In this document: positions 46,641-55,348 of the stretch, in pieces
Layout of the letters: the number at the start of each line of letters is the position of its first letter
Position numbering within the stretch: the stretch's first letter is position 1
Assembly: GCA_040757835.1 (NCBI GenBank)
Contig: JBFLWJ010000004.1
Location: forward strand, 152,126-216,125
DNA length: 64,000 nucleotides
Direction of reading: 5' to 3'
Source: Actinomycetota bacterium
GTDB lineage: Bacteria; Actinomycetota; Geothermincolia; Geothermincolales; RBG-13-55-18
Translations under genes and position numbers: made by a program
Notes under the pieces: generated by a model
What the model saw: the letters and a program-made list of their open reading frames with translations, nothing else
Database searches by the model: none
Told to the model about the DNA's origin: nothing

Positions 46641-47897
46641 ATGGCAGATGACGTATACATCCTAGGCACCGGTATGATCCGCTTCAAGAAATACCCGGAG
46701 AAGACCATCAAGATGCTGACCGCGGAGGCCGTGCAGGCCCTGCTCGAGGACGTCCAGGCGGACAAGGGAGACATAGAGGCCGCGTGGTTCTCCAACTCGG
46801 GATGGGGCATGAGCCAGATGCAGCACTGCATCCGGGGCCAGGTGGCCCTCTCCCCCCTGGGCATACAGGGTATCCCCATCACCAACGTGGAGAACGCCTG
46901 CGCCGGCGCCTCCACCGCTATCCACGGGGCGTGGACCGCGGTGAAGGCCGGCCTCTACGACCTGGTTCTGGCGGTCGGGGCGGAGAAGGTCTATTTCCCC
47001 GAGGACAAGGCCAAGATGTTCGAGGGTTTCGCCTCGGGCGCGGACGTCGAGTTCGTGCACGGCATGATCGCCGCATTCCAGGCCGACGCCGCCAAAAAAG
47101 CCGCCGAGGCCGAGGCGGAGGGCAAGGAGAAGGGGAAGAAAGAGGGCGGAGGCCACACCGCCTTCATGGACATCTACGCCATGGGAGCGCGCATGCATAT
47201 GAAGGCCTACGGCACCACCCAGCGGCAGTTGGCGGTGATCGCGGCCAAGAACCACCACAACGGCTCCATGAACCCCATGGCCCAGTACCAGATGGACATG
47301 ACCGTGGAGGAGGTACTGGAGGACTACCAGGTCGCCTACCCCCTGACGCGGGCCATGTGTGCCCCCATCGGGGACGGCGCCGCCGCGGCCATCATCTGCT
47401 CCCAACGGGCCCTCGCGAGGTTCCCCGGCGCCAGGCCTGTGCGCATCCGCGCTTCGGTGCTGGTCTCAGGCTCTCTTCCCGACAGCGGCATCGCCGGCAT
47501 CGGGGAGCGTGCCAGCAAGCGCGCTTACGAGGTAGCGGGCCTGGGGCCCGAGGACATCGATGTCGCCGAGGTGCATGACGCCACCGCCTTCGGAGAGCTG
47601 GCGCAGTACGAATCCATGGGCTTCTGCCCGGTGGGCGAAGGCGGCCCCTTCGCCGAGTCGGGCGCCACTTCCTTGGGCGGCAGACTGCCGGTCAATCCCT
47701 CGGGCGGGCTGGAATGCCGTGGCCACCCCATCGGCGCTTCCGGCCTGGCCCAGGTCTACGAACTGGTACAACAGTTGCGGGGAGCCGCCGGGCCGCGCCA
47801 GGTGGAGGGGGCCCGCATCGCCCTGGCCGAGAACGGCGGCGGGTTCCTGGGCATGGGGGAAGCGGCGATGTGCGTCCACATCCTCGAACGTATATAA
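46641..47897 (+). CDS. SCP-x-type thiolase family protein
   Basis: 418 residues. NACAGAS places the nucleophile Cys at residue 87; PIGDGAAAAI, the ASKRAYEVAGLGPEDIDVAEVHDATA segment and the GHPIGASG histidine motif are those of the SCP2-thiolase branch, active on branched or steroid 3-ketoacyl-CoA. A charged insert of Ala/Lys/Glu/Gly at about residues 152-172 is not typical. One base behind the acyl-CoA ligase stop. Followed by a REP-like element, not directly by the next dehydrogenase. Confidence 0.85.
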   Translation: MADDVYILGTGMIRFKKYPEKTIKMLTAEAVQALLEDVQADKGDIEAAWFSNSGWGMSQMQHCIRGQVALSPLGIQGIPITNVENACAGASTAIHGAWTAVKAGLYDLVLAVGAEKVYFPEDKAKMFEGFASGADVEFVHGMIAAFQADAAKKAAEAEAEGKEKGKKEGGGHTAFMDIYAMGARMHMKAYGTTQRQLAVIAAKNHHNGSMNPMAQYQMDMTVEEVLEDYQVAYPLTRAMCAPIGDGAAAAIICSQRALARFPGARPVRIRASVLVSGSLPDSGIAGIGERASKRAYEVAGLGPEDIDVAEVHDATAFGELAQYESMGFCPVGEGGPFAESGATSLGGRLPVNPSGGLECRGHPIGASGLAQVYELVQQLRGAAGPRQVEGARIALAENGGGFLGMGEAAMCVHILERI

Positions 47898-47900
47898 CGA

Positions 47901-47990
47901 CGCCCGGAGGGCGGCGGCACGGTGCCAGTCGCCTTGAAGGAGACGGAGCGAGCGTGAAGCGAGCATAGCGAGGTCAAGGCCTGGCACGCG
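47901..47990 (+). repeat. GC-rich REP-like hairpin element (family 2), copy 2
   Basis: A GCCC-GGA-GGGC mini-hairpin at 47902-47912 precedes a long stem: 47922-47928 pairs with 47981-47987 and 47931-47937 with 47974-47980. The loop carries GAGCGAGCG and GAAGCGAGC. Loop and flanks match 18426-18507, but stem bases differ while still pairing. Confidence 0.65.
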
Positions 47991-48047
47991 TGATCTGCGC
48001 ACCAGCGGCACGCATGCGTGGGGAGATAAACGAAGGGGGTAGATGGA

Positions 48048-49184
48048 ATGAAAGCGGATGTGAGCGAGGAACTGAAGCTGCTCGACGAGATGGCGCGGGA
48101 CTTCGCGGCGAAGGAGTTGGTGGACGAGCGGGAGGAGCACGACAGGTTCCCCTTCGCGCCGCTCTACGACAGCGTCCTGTCCAAGGCGCTGGAGGTGGGC
48201 TTCTTCGCGGTGATGCTGCCGGAGGAAGCGGGGGGATCGGCGGAACCGGTTTCAGCCCTGTGCCTGGTGCTCGACGAGATCTGCCAGGCGGACGCCAGCC
48301 TGGGGGCGACCATCTTCACCAATGCCCTGGCACAGGAGATAATAAGGCAGGCGGGGGGCGCCAGCCTCCTCGCGGAAATGGCCTCCGAGGACGGTTCCTT
48401 CCAGCAGAGCCTCATCGCATTCCCCTCCTATAACAACCCGGGTGAGGTGGACCACTGCGCCAGGGCGGCCAGGGACGCCGGCGGCTATGAACTCAGCGGC
48501 GACGTACCATACGTGGTCCTCGGCGGCGTGGTGAACCGCGCCCTGCTGCCGGCGAAGACGGAGGGGCCGGACGGGTATTCCTTCTTCCTGGTGGACCTGA
48601 AGTCGCAGGGCGTGGAGGTGAGCGAGCCCGTGCTCAGCCTGGGCATGCATTCATGCCCGGCGGTGGACCTCGCCCTCGGCGGCGTTATCGGCACGCTGGT
48701 GGGCACGGAGGGTGAAGGGAGTGCCTATTACGAGGCGGCCGTCGACCGCCTCTCGGTGGCGGCCGCGGCCATGGCCGCGGGGACGATGAAGGGTTCCTTC
48801 ACGGGGGCCTTCGAGTACAGCAAAGAAAGGGAGCAGGGAGGCAGGCATATCGTGGACTGGTCGGGCCTGCGGATAATCCTCGCGGACATGGCGGTAAAAG
48901 CCCGGGCGGCGGACATGCTGGTGGAGAAGGCCGCCGGCGCCGTGGACAGGGAGGAACCGGGTTGGCAGCAGCAATCGCGGGCAGCTGCCCTCGTGGTAGG
49001 CGGGATGGCCACGGACGCGACCACCGACGGCATCCAGGCGCTGGGCGGTTACGGCTACATGAAGGATTACCCGCAGGAGAAGAGGTTCCGTGACGCCAAG
49101 CAGATACAGTCGCTCCTGGGCATCACCCACATGCGCCGGCTCGAATTCATCCAGCGCGTCGTGGACGGCGAAGCGGCGTGGTGA
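48048..49184 (+). CDS. Acyl-CoA dehydrogenase-like protein lacking the canonical C-terminal glutamate
   Basis: 378 residues, normal ACAD size. N-terminal helical domain (LLDEMARDFAAKELVDER), beta-domain and the C-terminal FAD segment (GIQALGGYGYMKDYPQEKRFRDAKQIQ) are present. Where most members have the YEGT catalytic glutamate the sequence reads SLLGITHMR. The subunit may be inactive alone and pair with the neighbour, as in mycobacterial heterotetrameric enzymes, or use a glutamate elsewhere. ATG 48048; the next dehydrogenase follows 18 bp later. Confidence 0.85.
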   Translation: MKADVSEELKLLDEMARDFAAKELVDEREEHDRFPFAPLYDSVLSKALEVGFFAVMLPEEAGGSAEPVSALCLVLDEICQADASLGATIFTNALAQEIIRQAGGASLLAEMASEDGSFQQSLIAFPSYNNPGEVDHCARAARDAGGYELSGDVPYVVLGGVVNRALLPAKTEGPDGYSFFLVDLKSQGVEVSEPVLSLGMHSCPAVDLALGGVIGTLVGTEGEGSAYYEAAVDRLSVAAAAMAAGTMKGSFTGAFEYSKEREQGGRHIVDWSGLRIILADMAVKARAADMLVEKAAGAVDREEPGWQQQSRAAALVVGGMATDATTDGIQALGGYGYMKDYPQEKRFRDAKQIQSLLGITHMRRLEFIQRVVDGEAAW

Positions 49185-49202
49185 GGATAAGGGGGTAGAG
49201 AG

Positions 49203-50705
49203 ATGATCGAAGGATTGACCTCATCGACATTGCTGGAAAAGCACCCCAGGCTCGAGGACATCATGTGCAGCCTGGACACGGTGGGCAAGATGCCCAGCGG
49301 CGTCAGCGGCGAGATACGGCAGGCGGTGGCCCTGGCCCGCCGCTTCAACGAGTCCGTGGCGCGTCCCTACGCCCTGGAGCTGGACCGCAAGATGCATGAG
49401 GACCCCACCTACGTGCCGTGGGACATCGTCAAGGAGATAAACCGCTGGGGCTTCTATACCAACTGGATCCCCAAGATCTACGGGGGCAGGGGGTGGAACC
49501 TGGGTTCCCTCATCCCGGTGGTCGAGGAGCTGTGCTCCGAGTGCGCCGGCATCGGCAACCTCATGGGCGTGGAGTATTTCGGCATGTCCGTGCTCTTCGC
49601 CGGCTGGAACACGCGCATCACCGACAAAGTGTGCCGCGATGTGGTGGCGGGGGAGAAGAGCGGCGAGCCCTGCCTCATCGCCGGGCTGGTCACCGAGCCG
49701 GGGGCGGGGACCGACGCGGAGGAGACGGAACTCCTCCACAAGGCGCGGGTAAGGTGCCTGGCGCGCAAGGTGGACGGGGGGTACGTGGTCAACGGCACCA
49801 AGGTCTTCATCTCCAACGGCCACGTCTCCACCTGGCACATCTCCACCGCCTTCGAGGACACCAGCCGCCCGGCGGACACCATGATGTGTTTCGCGGTGCG
49901 CAATGACGCCAAGGGCTTCGTCTACGGCCGCATGGAGAAGAAGATGGGCCAAAAGGGCTGCCCCGCCAGCGAGATCATCTTCGAGGACTGCTTCATCCCC
50001 GACGAGGACGTGATCATCAACGCGGAGCAGATAAAGAAGCTCAAGCATTCCCCCAGGGAGACGGCGCAGCAGGTGATCGACTTCGTGGTCACCCTCACCC
50101 GCCCCGGCGTGGGGGCCATGGGCGCCGGCGTGGCCCGCGGCGCCTTCCAGGAGGCCCTGGCCTTCGCGCGCGAGACGGAGGTGCGTGGGAAGCTGCTCGT
50201 GAACCACGAGTGGGCGCAGTGCCTGCTGGCGGAGATGTACGCCAACGCGGCCCTGGCGCGCCTCACCTACATGGAGTGCAACCACATCACCGGCCTCTAC
50301 GGCATGGCCGCTCTGCTCAACCTGAAGCCCATGTACTACTACATGAAGATGATGCCCACCGCGCTTTTAGACCGCGTCATGCCCTTCGCCAACCGTCTCG
50401 CGGCGGTCCAGCAGGCCTTCCGCAAGATCATCATGGACCGGCAGAAGGAGGAGGACGCCCTGCGCGCCTCCGGCTGGGCTTCCCTCTCCAAGTTCGCCGC
50501 CACCGACCTGGGCATCAAGAACTGCCACCTGGCGGTGGAGCTCATGGGCGAGGCGGGGATCCGGCACGACATGCGGGCGGAGAAGTTCCTGCGCGACTCC
50601 AAGCTGCTGCAGATATACGAGGGCACCAACCAGCTCAACCGGCTGAACCTATTCAAGTGCCTGGTGGCGCCCGCCGCTCCCGAGGCGCTTGTTTTCGAGG
50701 AATAG
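49203..50705 (+). CDS. Acyl-CoA dehydrogenase with canonical catalytic glutamate
   Basis: 500 residues, longer than the usual 380 because of an N-terminal extension of about 60 residues and several insertions. LVTEPGAGTDAEETEL (FAD/acyl site) and the C-terminal RDSKLLQIYEGTNQLNRL, with the catalytic Glu, are clear. It oxidises acyl-CoA to enoyl-CoA and probably passes electrons to an ETF, no gene for which is in the window. Tandem with the preceding subunit. Confidence 0.88.
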   Translation: MIEGLTSSTLLEKHPRLEDIMCSLDTVGKMPSGVSGEIRQAVALARRFNESVARPYALELDRKMHEDPTYVPWDIVKEINRWGFYTNWIPKIYGGRGWNLGSLIPVVEELCSECAGIGNLMGVEYFGMSVLFAGWNTRITDKVCRDVVAGEKSGEPCLIAGLVTEPGAGTDAEETELLHKARVRCLARKVDGGYVVNGTKVFISNGHVSTWHISTAFEDTSRPADTMMCFAVRNDAKGFVYGRMEKKMGQKGCPASEIIFEDCFIPDEDVIINAEQIKKLKHSPRETAQQVIDFVVTLTRPGVGAMGAGVARGAFQEALAFARETEVRGKLLVNHEWAQCLLAEMYANAALARLTYMECNHITGLYGMAALLNLKPMYYYMKMMPTALLDRVMPFANRLAAVQQAFRKIIMDRQKEEDALRASGWASLSKFAATDLGIKNCHLAVELMGEAGIRHDMRAEKFLRDSKLLQIYEGTNQLNRLNLFKCLVAPAAPEALVFEE

Positions 50706-50718
50706 GAAAGGGGGAGAC

Positions 50719-51492
50719 ATGACCGAGACCATGGACGTGAGTGCGGACCTGGAGGAGAAGGCCCCAGCCAGGTCGTCAGAGTACGCGGAGATGTACAGCT
50801 GGCACGAGGGCATGGACTGGAACCCGGTGGAGAGGGTCATCCTGGAGAGGCGCAGCGTGCGCAAGTACAAGGACAGGCAGGTGCCCGAGGCCCTCGTGAG
50901 GCGCATCCTGGAGGCGGGCCGGTTCGCCCCCTCGGCGGGCAACTCGCAGCCCTGGAGGTTCGTGGTGGTGCGCGACCGCGACATGATCGAGAGCATGGAG
51001 AAGTACGTGCGCTTGCGCTGCCGCGTGCTCAAGTTCTTCCTCAACTGGCAGGAGAGCCCCCTGGGCAGGCTGGCGTGGCTGTACTCCCAGATCGGGGCCC
51101 GCATCCTGCCCAACCTCATGCACCCCATCCCCTTCGGCGCCACCGCCCTCATCGCCGACGGCAAGCTCAAGCTCTTCCACGGCGCCCCCACCGTCATCCT
51201 CATCTTCATGGACAAGCGGGGGGCGGCCAAACCCCCGGTGGACGTGGGCATCTGCGGCCAGAACATGGTGCTGGCCGCACACAGCCTCGGCCTCGGCACC
51301 TGCTGGGTGGGTTTCGTTGAAGTCTTCAAGTTCGGCACCAAGTGGAACAAGAAGCTGGGCGTCTCTTTCCCGTACAAGCTGGTCGAGGGCATCGCCCTGG
51401 GTTACCCGGTGGGAAACCCGGACGGCATGGTCGAGCGCGAGCTGCGGGAGATCGACTGGTGGGAAGACGGCCGCAAGCGGACCGTGTTCTAA
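50719..51492 (+). CDS. Nitroreductase-family flavoprotein
   Basis: 257 residues. FMN-binding segment ERRSVRKYKDRQVPEALVRRILEAGRFAPSAGNSQPWRF is the family hallmark, with GLGTCWVG at the second FMN site. Members reduce nitro, quinone or flavin substrates; family members in beta-oxidation-type operons also act on enoyl or other redox intermediates. ATG 50719 has AAAGGGGGAG upstream; 13 bp before the ferredoxin gene, suggesting the ferredoxin as electron partner. Confidence 0.85.
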   Translation: MTETMDVSADLEEKAPARSSEYAEMYSWHEGMDWNPVERVILERRSVRKYKDRQVPEALVRRILEAGRFAPSAGNSQPWRFVVVRDRDMIESMEKYVRLRCRVLKFFLNWQESPLGRLAWLYSQIGARILPNLMHPIPFGATALIADGKLKLFHGAPTVILIFMDKRGAAKPPVDVGICGQNMVLAAHSLGLGTCWVGFVEVFKFGTKWNKKLGVSFPYKLVEGIALGYPVGNPDGMVERELREIDWWEDGRKRTVF

Positions 51493-51505
51493 GGGAGGTT
51501 GAAAG

Positions 51506-51838
51506 ATGGCATACCTTACCTTTAAAGAGAGGATGACCATACCCACCTACGACAACCCCGCGCATGGCACCGCCGGCTGGGTGGTCATCGACGAAAAGAA
51601 GTGCAACGGCTGCGGCAACTGCGCCCTCATCTGCCCGGCGAACAGCCTCTACGTGGCCGGGGTCGGCAAGTACAGGAAGGCGCACATGATCGAGAAGGTG
51701 CAGCCCGACTGCATGGCCTGCAACGACTGCCAGGCCATGTGCAAGCGGGGCGCCATCAGGGTGAGCGTGCCCTACGACTTCGGGTACTTCTACAAGGCCC
51801 TGCACAAGGGGGACCTGGCATACCCGCGGAAGTTCTAG
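51506..51838 (+). CDS. Two-cluster 4Fe-4S ferredoxin
   Basis: 110 residues. CNGCGNCALICP and CMACNDCQAMC provide two cluster motifs (CxxCxxCxxxC) within a bacterial-type ferredoxin. It is a soluble electron carrier. Position suggests service to the flavoprotein and dehydrogenases just upstream. Ends three bases before a REP-like palindrome shared with the convergent gene. Confidence 0.92.
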   Translation: MAYLTFKERMTIPTYDNPAHGTAGWVVIDEKKCNGCGNCALICPANSLYVAGVGKYRKAHMIEKVQPDCMACNDCQAMCKRGAIRVSVPYDFGYFYKALHKGDLAYPRKF

Positions 51839-51950
51839 TCTATGGGGTCAGGTCTTGGATTTTGGATACCGAAGTATTTTAAGTAAAGAACAGCGGTATT
51901 TACCAGCATCGTTGTAATACACCAGAATCCAACACCCAAGACCTGACCGC
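51839..51950. repeat. REP-like palindrome family 1, element 1 (between convergent stop codons)
   Basis: Arms 51846-51858 and 51936-51948 are exact complements (GGTCAGGTCTTGG), extended further inward with few mismatches; outer bases read ATGGGGTCAGG. The inner part contains AGCGGTAT. It fills the gap between the ferredoxin and SDR stop codons and may serve as a bidirectional terminator. Confidence 0.7.
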
Positions 51951-53054
51951 TTACATTTTTGGAGACATGTCCGGGCGGTCGCGGTTGGCCAGCCACCACT
52001 CGTAGAGCCTGGGGTAGTAATCGCGGATGCGCGGGCAGGAGATACCCGAGCCCCGCAGCATCTCCAGCGTGTTGCTGGCGTCGAAGAGGCCAACATGATT
52101 GACGTAAGTCATGGAATCGGGCGGGATGTTCAAGAGCTTGAACATCCATCCCAGCTTGTTCGCCATGAAGTCCACCACCTTCGTGGGTACGGTGATCCTC
52201 GCTTTTTTGCCCGCGGTCAGTTCGTAGATCACGTCGAACATCTCCCTCGCCGTGGGGGGGTCCGGGTCCACGACGTGGAAGCACCTGCCCACGGCGGCGG
52301 GATTGCGGGTGATCACGGTGACGGCATCCACGATATAGTCGATGGGGACGAAGTTGGGCCGCGTCGTGCCCTTGCCGAGGTACACGGGTGGTATGCCGTA
52401 CTTGCCGAGGAGGGCGAGCACGCCAAAGGTCAGATAGATGTTGTCGAACTTGTCCGTCTCCCCCGTCCTGGAGTCGCCCATCACCCCGGCCGGCCGGATG
52501 ATGATGGCTGGCAGGCCTTCCTCCATGGCCCGCCGCACCTCGACCTCGCCCCAGAACTTGGTCATGAAGTAGTTATTGATGAGGTCCTGCCCGGCGTCCA
52601 GCTCGTCCTCGGTGATCAGCCCCTCCCTCTCGGCATGCACCACCACCGAGCTGAAGTGGACCAGAAAAGAGAGGTCGCCGCAGGCTTTGCAGAAATCGAC
52701 GATGTGGCGCACTCCCCAGTAATTTATCCTGCGGGCGATGCCCTCGGGGACGAAGAGGTCGAAGGCCCCCGCGAGGTGCCAGACCTCGGTGGCCCAGGCG
52801 GCGAGGGACTCATAACTTTCCGCGCTCAGGCCCAGGTGGGGGTCGGTGACGTCGCCCACCACGGCGCGCAGGCTGCCCCGTTCGGCCGAGCCCTCCCTCT
52901 CCAGCTCGGATATGTCCTCGGCGGCGCGGGCCATGAACTTCTCCTGCACCAGGAAGATGAACTCCACGTCCGGGTCGTCCGCGAGGATGCTCCTCACCTG
53001 CCAACGACCGATGAAGCCGGGATAACCGGTGAAGAATATCTTCCTTGTGGCCAT
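51951..53054 (-). CDS. Extended SDR / fatty acyl-CoA reductase-like NAD-binding protein
   Basis: 367 residues. N-terminal FFTGYPGFIGRWQVRSIL (TGxxGFxG loop) and the FLVQEKFMARAAEDIS helix fit the NAD_binding_4 (male-sterility/reductase) subgroup. HLAGAFDLFV and VHFSSVVVHAE carry the serine, but the usual YxxxK reads NYFMTKFWGE (Y-F-M-T-K). The C-terminus is helical. Possible acyl-CoA or ketone reductase; substrate unknown. Divergent from the next gene. Confidence 0.75.
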   Translation of the reverse strand: MATRKIFFTGYPGFIGRWQVRSILADDPDVEFIFLVQEKFMARAAEDISELEREGSAERGSLRAVVGDVTDPHLGLSAESYESLAAWATEVWHLAGAFDLFVPEGIARRINYWGVRHIVDFCKACGDLSFLVHFSSVVVHAEREGLITEDELDAGQDLINNYFMTKFWGEVEVRRAMEEGLPAIIIRPAGVMGDSRTGETDKFDNIYLTFGVLALLGKYGIPPVYLGKGTTRPNFVPIDYIVDAVTVITRNPAAVGRCFHVVDPDPPTAREMFDVIYELTAGKKARITVPTKVVDFMANKLGWMFKLLNIPPDSMTYVNHVGLFDASNTLEMLRGSGISCPRIRDYYPRLYEWWLANRDRPDMSPKM

Positions 53055-53216
53055 GGGAGACGCTCCTTACATCCTTGCGCGCGGAGGCCGCCGCGCCGGT
53101 TTGCGAAAAACTCCGTACCTAGCTTAACAGGAGCAAGCCGAATACTGAAGACAAATTTGTTCGGGTTTGTATTGTTGCCGTGACGTGAAGACACGGGATA
53201 CGAACGGAGGTGCGAT

Positions 53217-54077
53217 ATGTCTAAGAAAAGGCCGTCCCGCGCCAGGGGCCCGCAATGGTTCCGCGGCAAGGTCGCCCTGGTCACCGGCGGCGCCTCGGGG
53301 TTGGGGCGGGGCACGGCCCTCGCGCTGGCCGCCGCCGGCTGCGACCTGGTGCTAGTGGACCTCAACGCCGACCGCCTGCGCGAGGTGGCGTCCACCATCG
53401 AGGGCATGGGGGCGAGATGCATCACCAGGCAGGTGGACGTCTCATCGCGCGCGCAGATGGAGAGGATGGCGGAGGAGGTACTCGCGGAGTGGGGCCGGGT
53501 CGATATCCTGGTGAACAACGCCGGGGTCGGCGTGGGGGGAGAACTGGTCAATATCCCCCTGGACACCATCGAGTGGATCACGGGCATCAACCTCATGGGC
53601 GAGATCTACGGAACCCGACTCTTCCTGCCGCAGATGATCGCGCGGGGCGAGGGCCACGTGGTCAACGTCGGCTCCCTCTCCAGCCTGGTGATCCTTCCCT
53701 TCCACATCGCCTACGCCACCACCAAGTTCGGCATCGGCGGCTTCTCGGAGGCGCTGTGGTCGGAGGTGCGCCGCCACGGCATCGGGGTGACCCTGGTCTG
53801 CCCCGGGGCGGTGAGCACCAATATCGCGGAGGGTACCCGCGCCTACGCCAGCAACGAGAGGCAGCAGAAGGTCACCGAGAGGTTCGAGCGCTTGCTGGAG
53901 GACAAGGGCATGGACGCCGAGGAGGCGGGGCGCCTGGTCGTGGAGGCCATCGCCCGGGACAAGTTCCTCCTGCTCACGGGGCGCGAGGCGTATATCCTCT
54001 ACTACCTGCACCGCTTCTTCCCCGGTTTCATGCGCCGGCTGGTCGCCTTCCTGACCGGCTTCGCCACCGGGAAGTGA
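53217..54077 (+). CDS. Short-chain dehydrogenase/reductase
   Basis: 286 residues. Basic N-terminal 15 residues then GGASGLGRGTALALAAAG (NAD(P) loop), NNAGVGVGG, and catalytic Tyr166 and Lys170 in YATTKFGIGG; Ser in VGSLSSL. A C-terminal hydrophobic stretch (ILYYLHRFFPGFMRRLVAFLTGF) suggests membrane association. It may act on hydroxy-lipids. ATG with GGAGGT upstream. Confidence 0.88.
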   Translation: MSKKRPSRARGPQWFRGKVALVTGGASGLGRGTALALAAAGCDLVLVDLNADRLREVASTIEGMGARCITRQVDVSSRAQMERMAEEVLAEWGRVDILVNNAGVGVGGELVNIPLDTIEWITGINLMGEIYGTRLFLPQMIARGEGHVVNVGSLSSLVILPFHIAYATTKFGIGGFSEALWSEVRRHGIGVTLVCPGAVSTNIAEGTRAYASNERQQKVTERFERLLEDKGMDAEEAGRLVVEAIARDKFLLLTGREAYILYYLHRFFPGFMRRLVAFLTGFATGK

Positions 54078-54083
54078 ACTGCC

Positions 54084-55238
54084 ATGGCCTCGCCGGTCGC
54101 ACGCTATCCGGGATTCTCCCCCGGGGACTTCACTCCCCGGCTCTTCGAGGTGGAGACCGCGGACGGGATCATCCTGCGGGGAAAGCGCTACGCCAATCCC
54201 GGGGCCGTCCCCCTCATCCTCATCGCGGGCATCTGCTCCAACGGCTTCCAGTACGACCTCGCCTTCGAGGAATGCAACTTCGCCCTCTACTTCGCCCGCC
54301 GCGGATACGACGTCTGGGTGAGCAACCTGAGAGGGACGGGACGGGAACCCTACAAGAGCGACGGTGGGGACTTCTCCCACTGCGTGCAGGACAAGGGGAT
54401 ATACGACGTGGCGGCCCTGGTCGATACGGCAGCGCGCGAGACGGGGCGAAAACCGGTGTTGGTCGGGCACAGCATGGGTTCGGTGGTGTCCTTCGTCTAC
54501 CTCATGGGCGTCTCTTATCGGGAGGAGAACGGCTGCAGGCGCATCGTCCCGGACCCCGCCCTGGCCGCGGAGCACAACCAGGCTGTGGTGGCGCATATCT
54601 CCATGGGCGGGCCGCCCTGTTTCCGCTGGCCCAGGGACTGCTGGCATTTCTGGGCAATCCGCAATCCCCTCACCAGGATGTGGCTGCGGGGTATCAGGAT
54701 GGCGCTCTGGCGTCTTGCCGCGAGCAGGAAGCAGGTGCGGGCAGAGGAAGCGACGGTCGGGCTGATCCAGCGCATGCCACGCCTGGGACCCAGGTTATTC
54801 AGGATCCTTTTCTCGTTCTTCGCCAACATGCGCAACCTCAGCGACGAGACCTTCCTGGAGACCGCGCTCTCCGGCATCAGCGACATCTCCATGAACGAGG
54901 CCTACCAGTTCGTGGATGCCGCCCTCACGGGGGATTTCCTCGAGAGCAGGGCCATCCTGGGGGATTTTCCGGGCGAGCCCCATAACTACACGCGCAGCAT
55001 CCACCTGGTGAGCGCACCGGTCCTCTTCGTTACAGGGGAGAAGGACGCGGTCAACCCCAGGACCGTCCACGACTACGGCTTCCAGCGCGTCTCCAGCATG
55101 GTAAAGGACTTTATCTGCTGCAAGGGATACGGCCATATCGATCTCCTGTTGGGGCTGCGTGCCCGCGAGGAGGTGTTCCCACGCATCGCGGACTGGCTCG
55201 AGGAGAGATGTGGGGTCGAGGGGGGATACGACCCCTAA
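54084..55238 (+). CDS. Alpha/beta hydrolase
   Basis: 384 residues. Nucleophile elbow GHSMGS puts Ser at residue 130, after the oxyanion region IAGICSNG and VWVSNLRGTGREP. The acid in SAPVLFVTGEKDAVNP and the histidine in KGYGHIDLL complete the triad. The layout resembles acid-lipase/esterase enzymes of the AB-hydrolase-1 group with a long lid. Starts 6 bp after the SDR stop; probably one transcript. Confidence 0.85.
   Translation: MASPVARYPGFSPGDFTPRLFEVETADGIILRGKRYANPGAVPLILIAGICSNGFQYDLAFEECNFALYFARRGYDVWVSNLRGTGREPYKSDGGDFSHCVQDKGIYDVAALVDTAARETGRKPVLVGHSMGSVVSFVYLMGVSYREENGCRRIVPDPALAAEHNQAVVAHISMGGPPCFRWPRDCWHFWAIRNPLTRMWLRGIRMALWRLAASRKQVRAEEATVGLIQRMPRLGPRLFRILFSFFANMRNLSDETFLETALSGISDISMNEAYQFVDAALTGDFLESRAILGDFPGEPHNYTRSIHLVSAPVLFVTGEKDAVNPRTVHDYGFQRVSSMVKDFICCKGYGHIDLLLGLRAREEVFPRIADWLEERCGVEGGYDP
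55212..55235. terminator. GC hairpin at the end of the hydrolase gene
   Basis: GGGGTCG (55212-55218) pairs with CGACCCC (55229-55235), ending directly at the TAA. The following TAATGGTTT is not a clean T tract, so termination is uncertain. Confidence 0.35.
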
Positions 55239-55260
55239 TGGTTTCTCATGATTCTTCCGA

Positions 55261-55289
55261 TTGACAGAGAAGACCCATGCGCCCATAGT
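55261..55289 (+). promoter_or_regulatory. Promoter of the flippase gene
   Basis: TTGACA (55261-55266), 17-base spacer, CATAGT (55284-55289). The -10 overlaps a short palindrome CCCATAGTTATGGG (55282-55295). Confidence 0.5.
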
Positions 55290-55348
55290 TATGGGACGCA
55301 CCGGCCGGGTCGGCCGGGAGGACGAGACGGACAATCGGGAGTCAGGGC

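Noticed and set aside
44996..46915. 639-codon minus-strand frame opposite the acyl-CoA ligase
   Set aside because: Composition dominated by His, Val and Gly and no conserved motifs; antisense shadow.
55212..55235. Hydrolase end hairpin as another copy of the REP palindrome
   Set aside because: Only a 7-bp stem and no shared inner sequence; kept as a weak terminator candidate.
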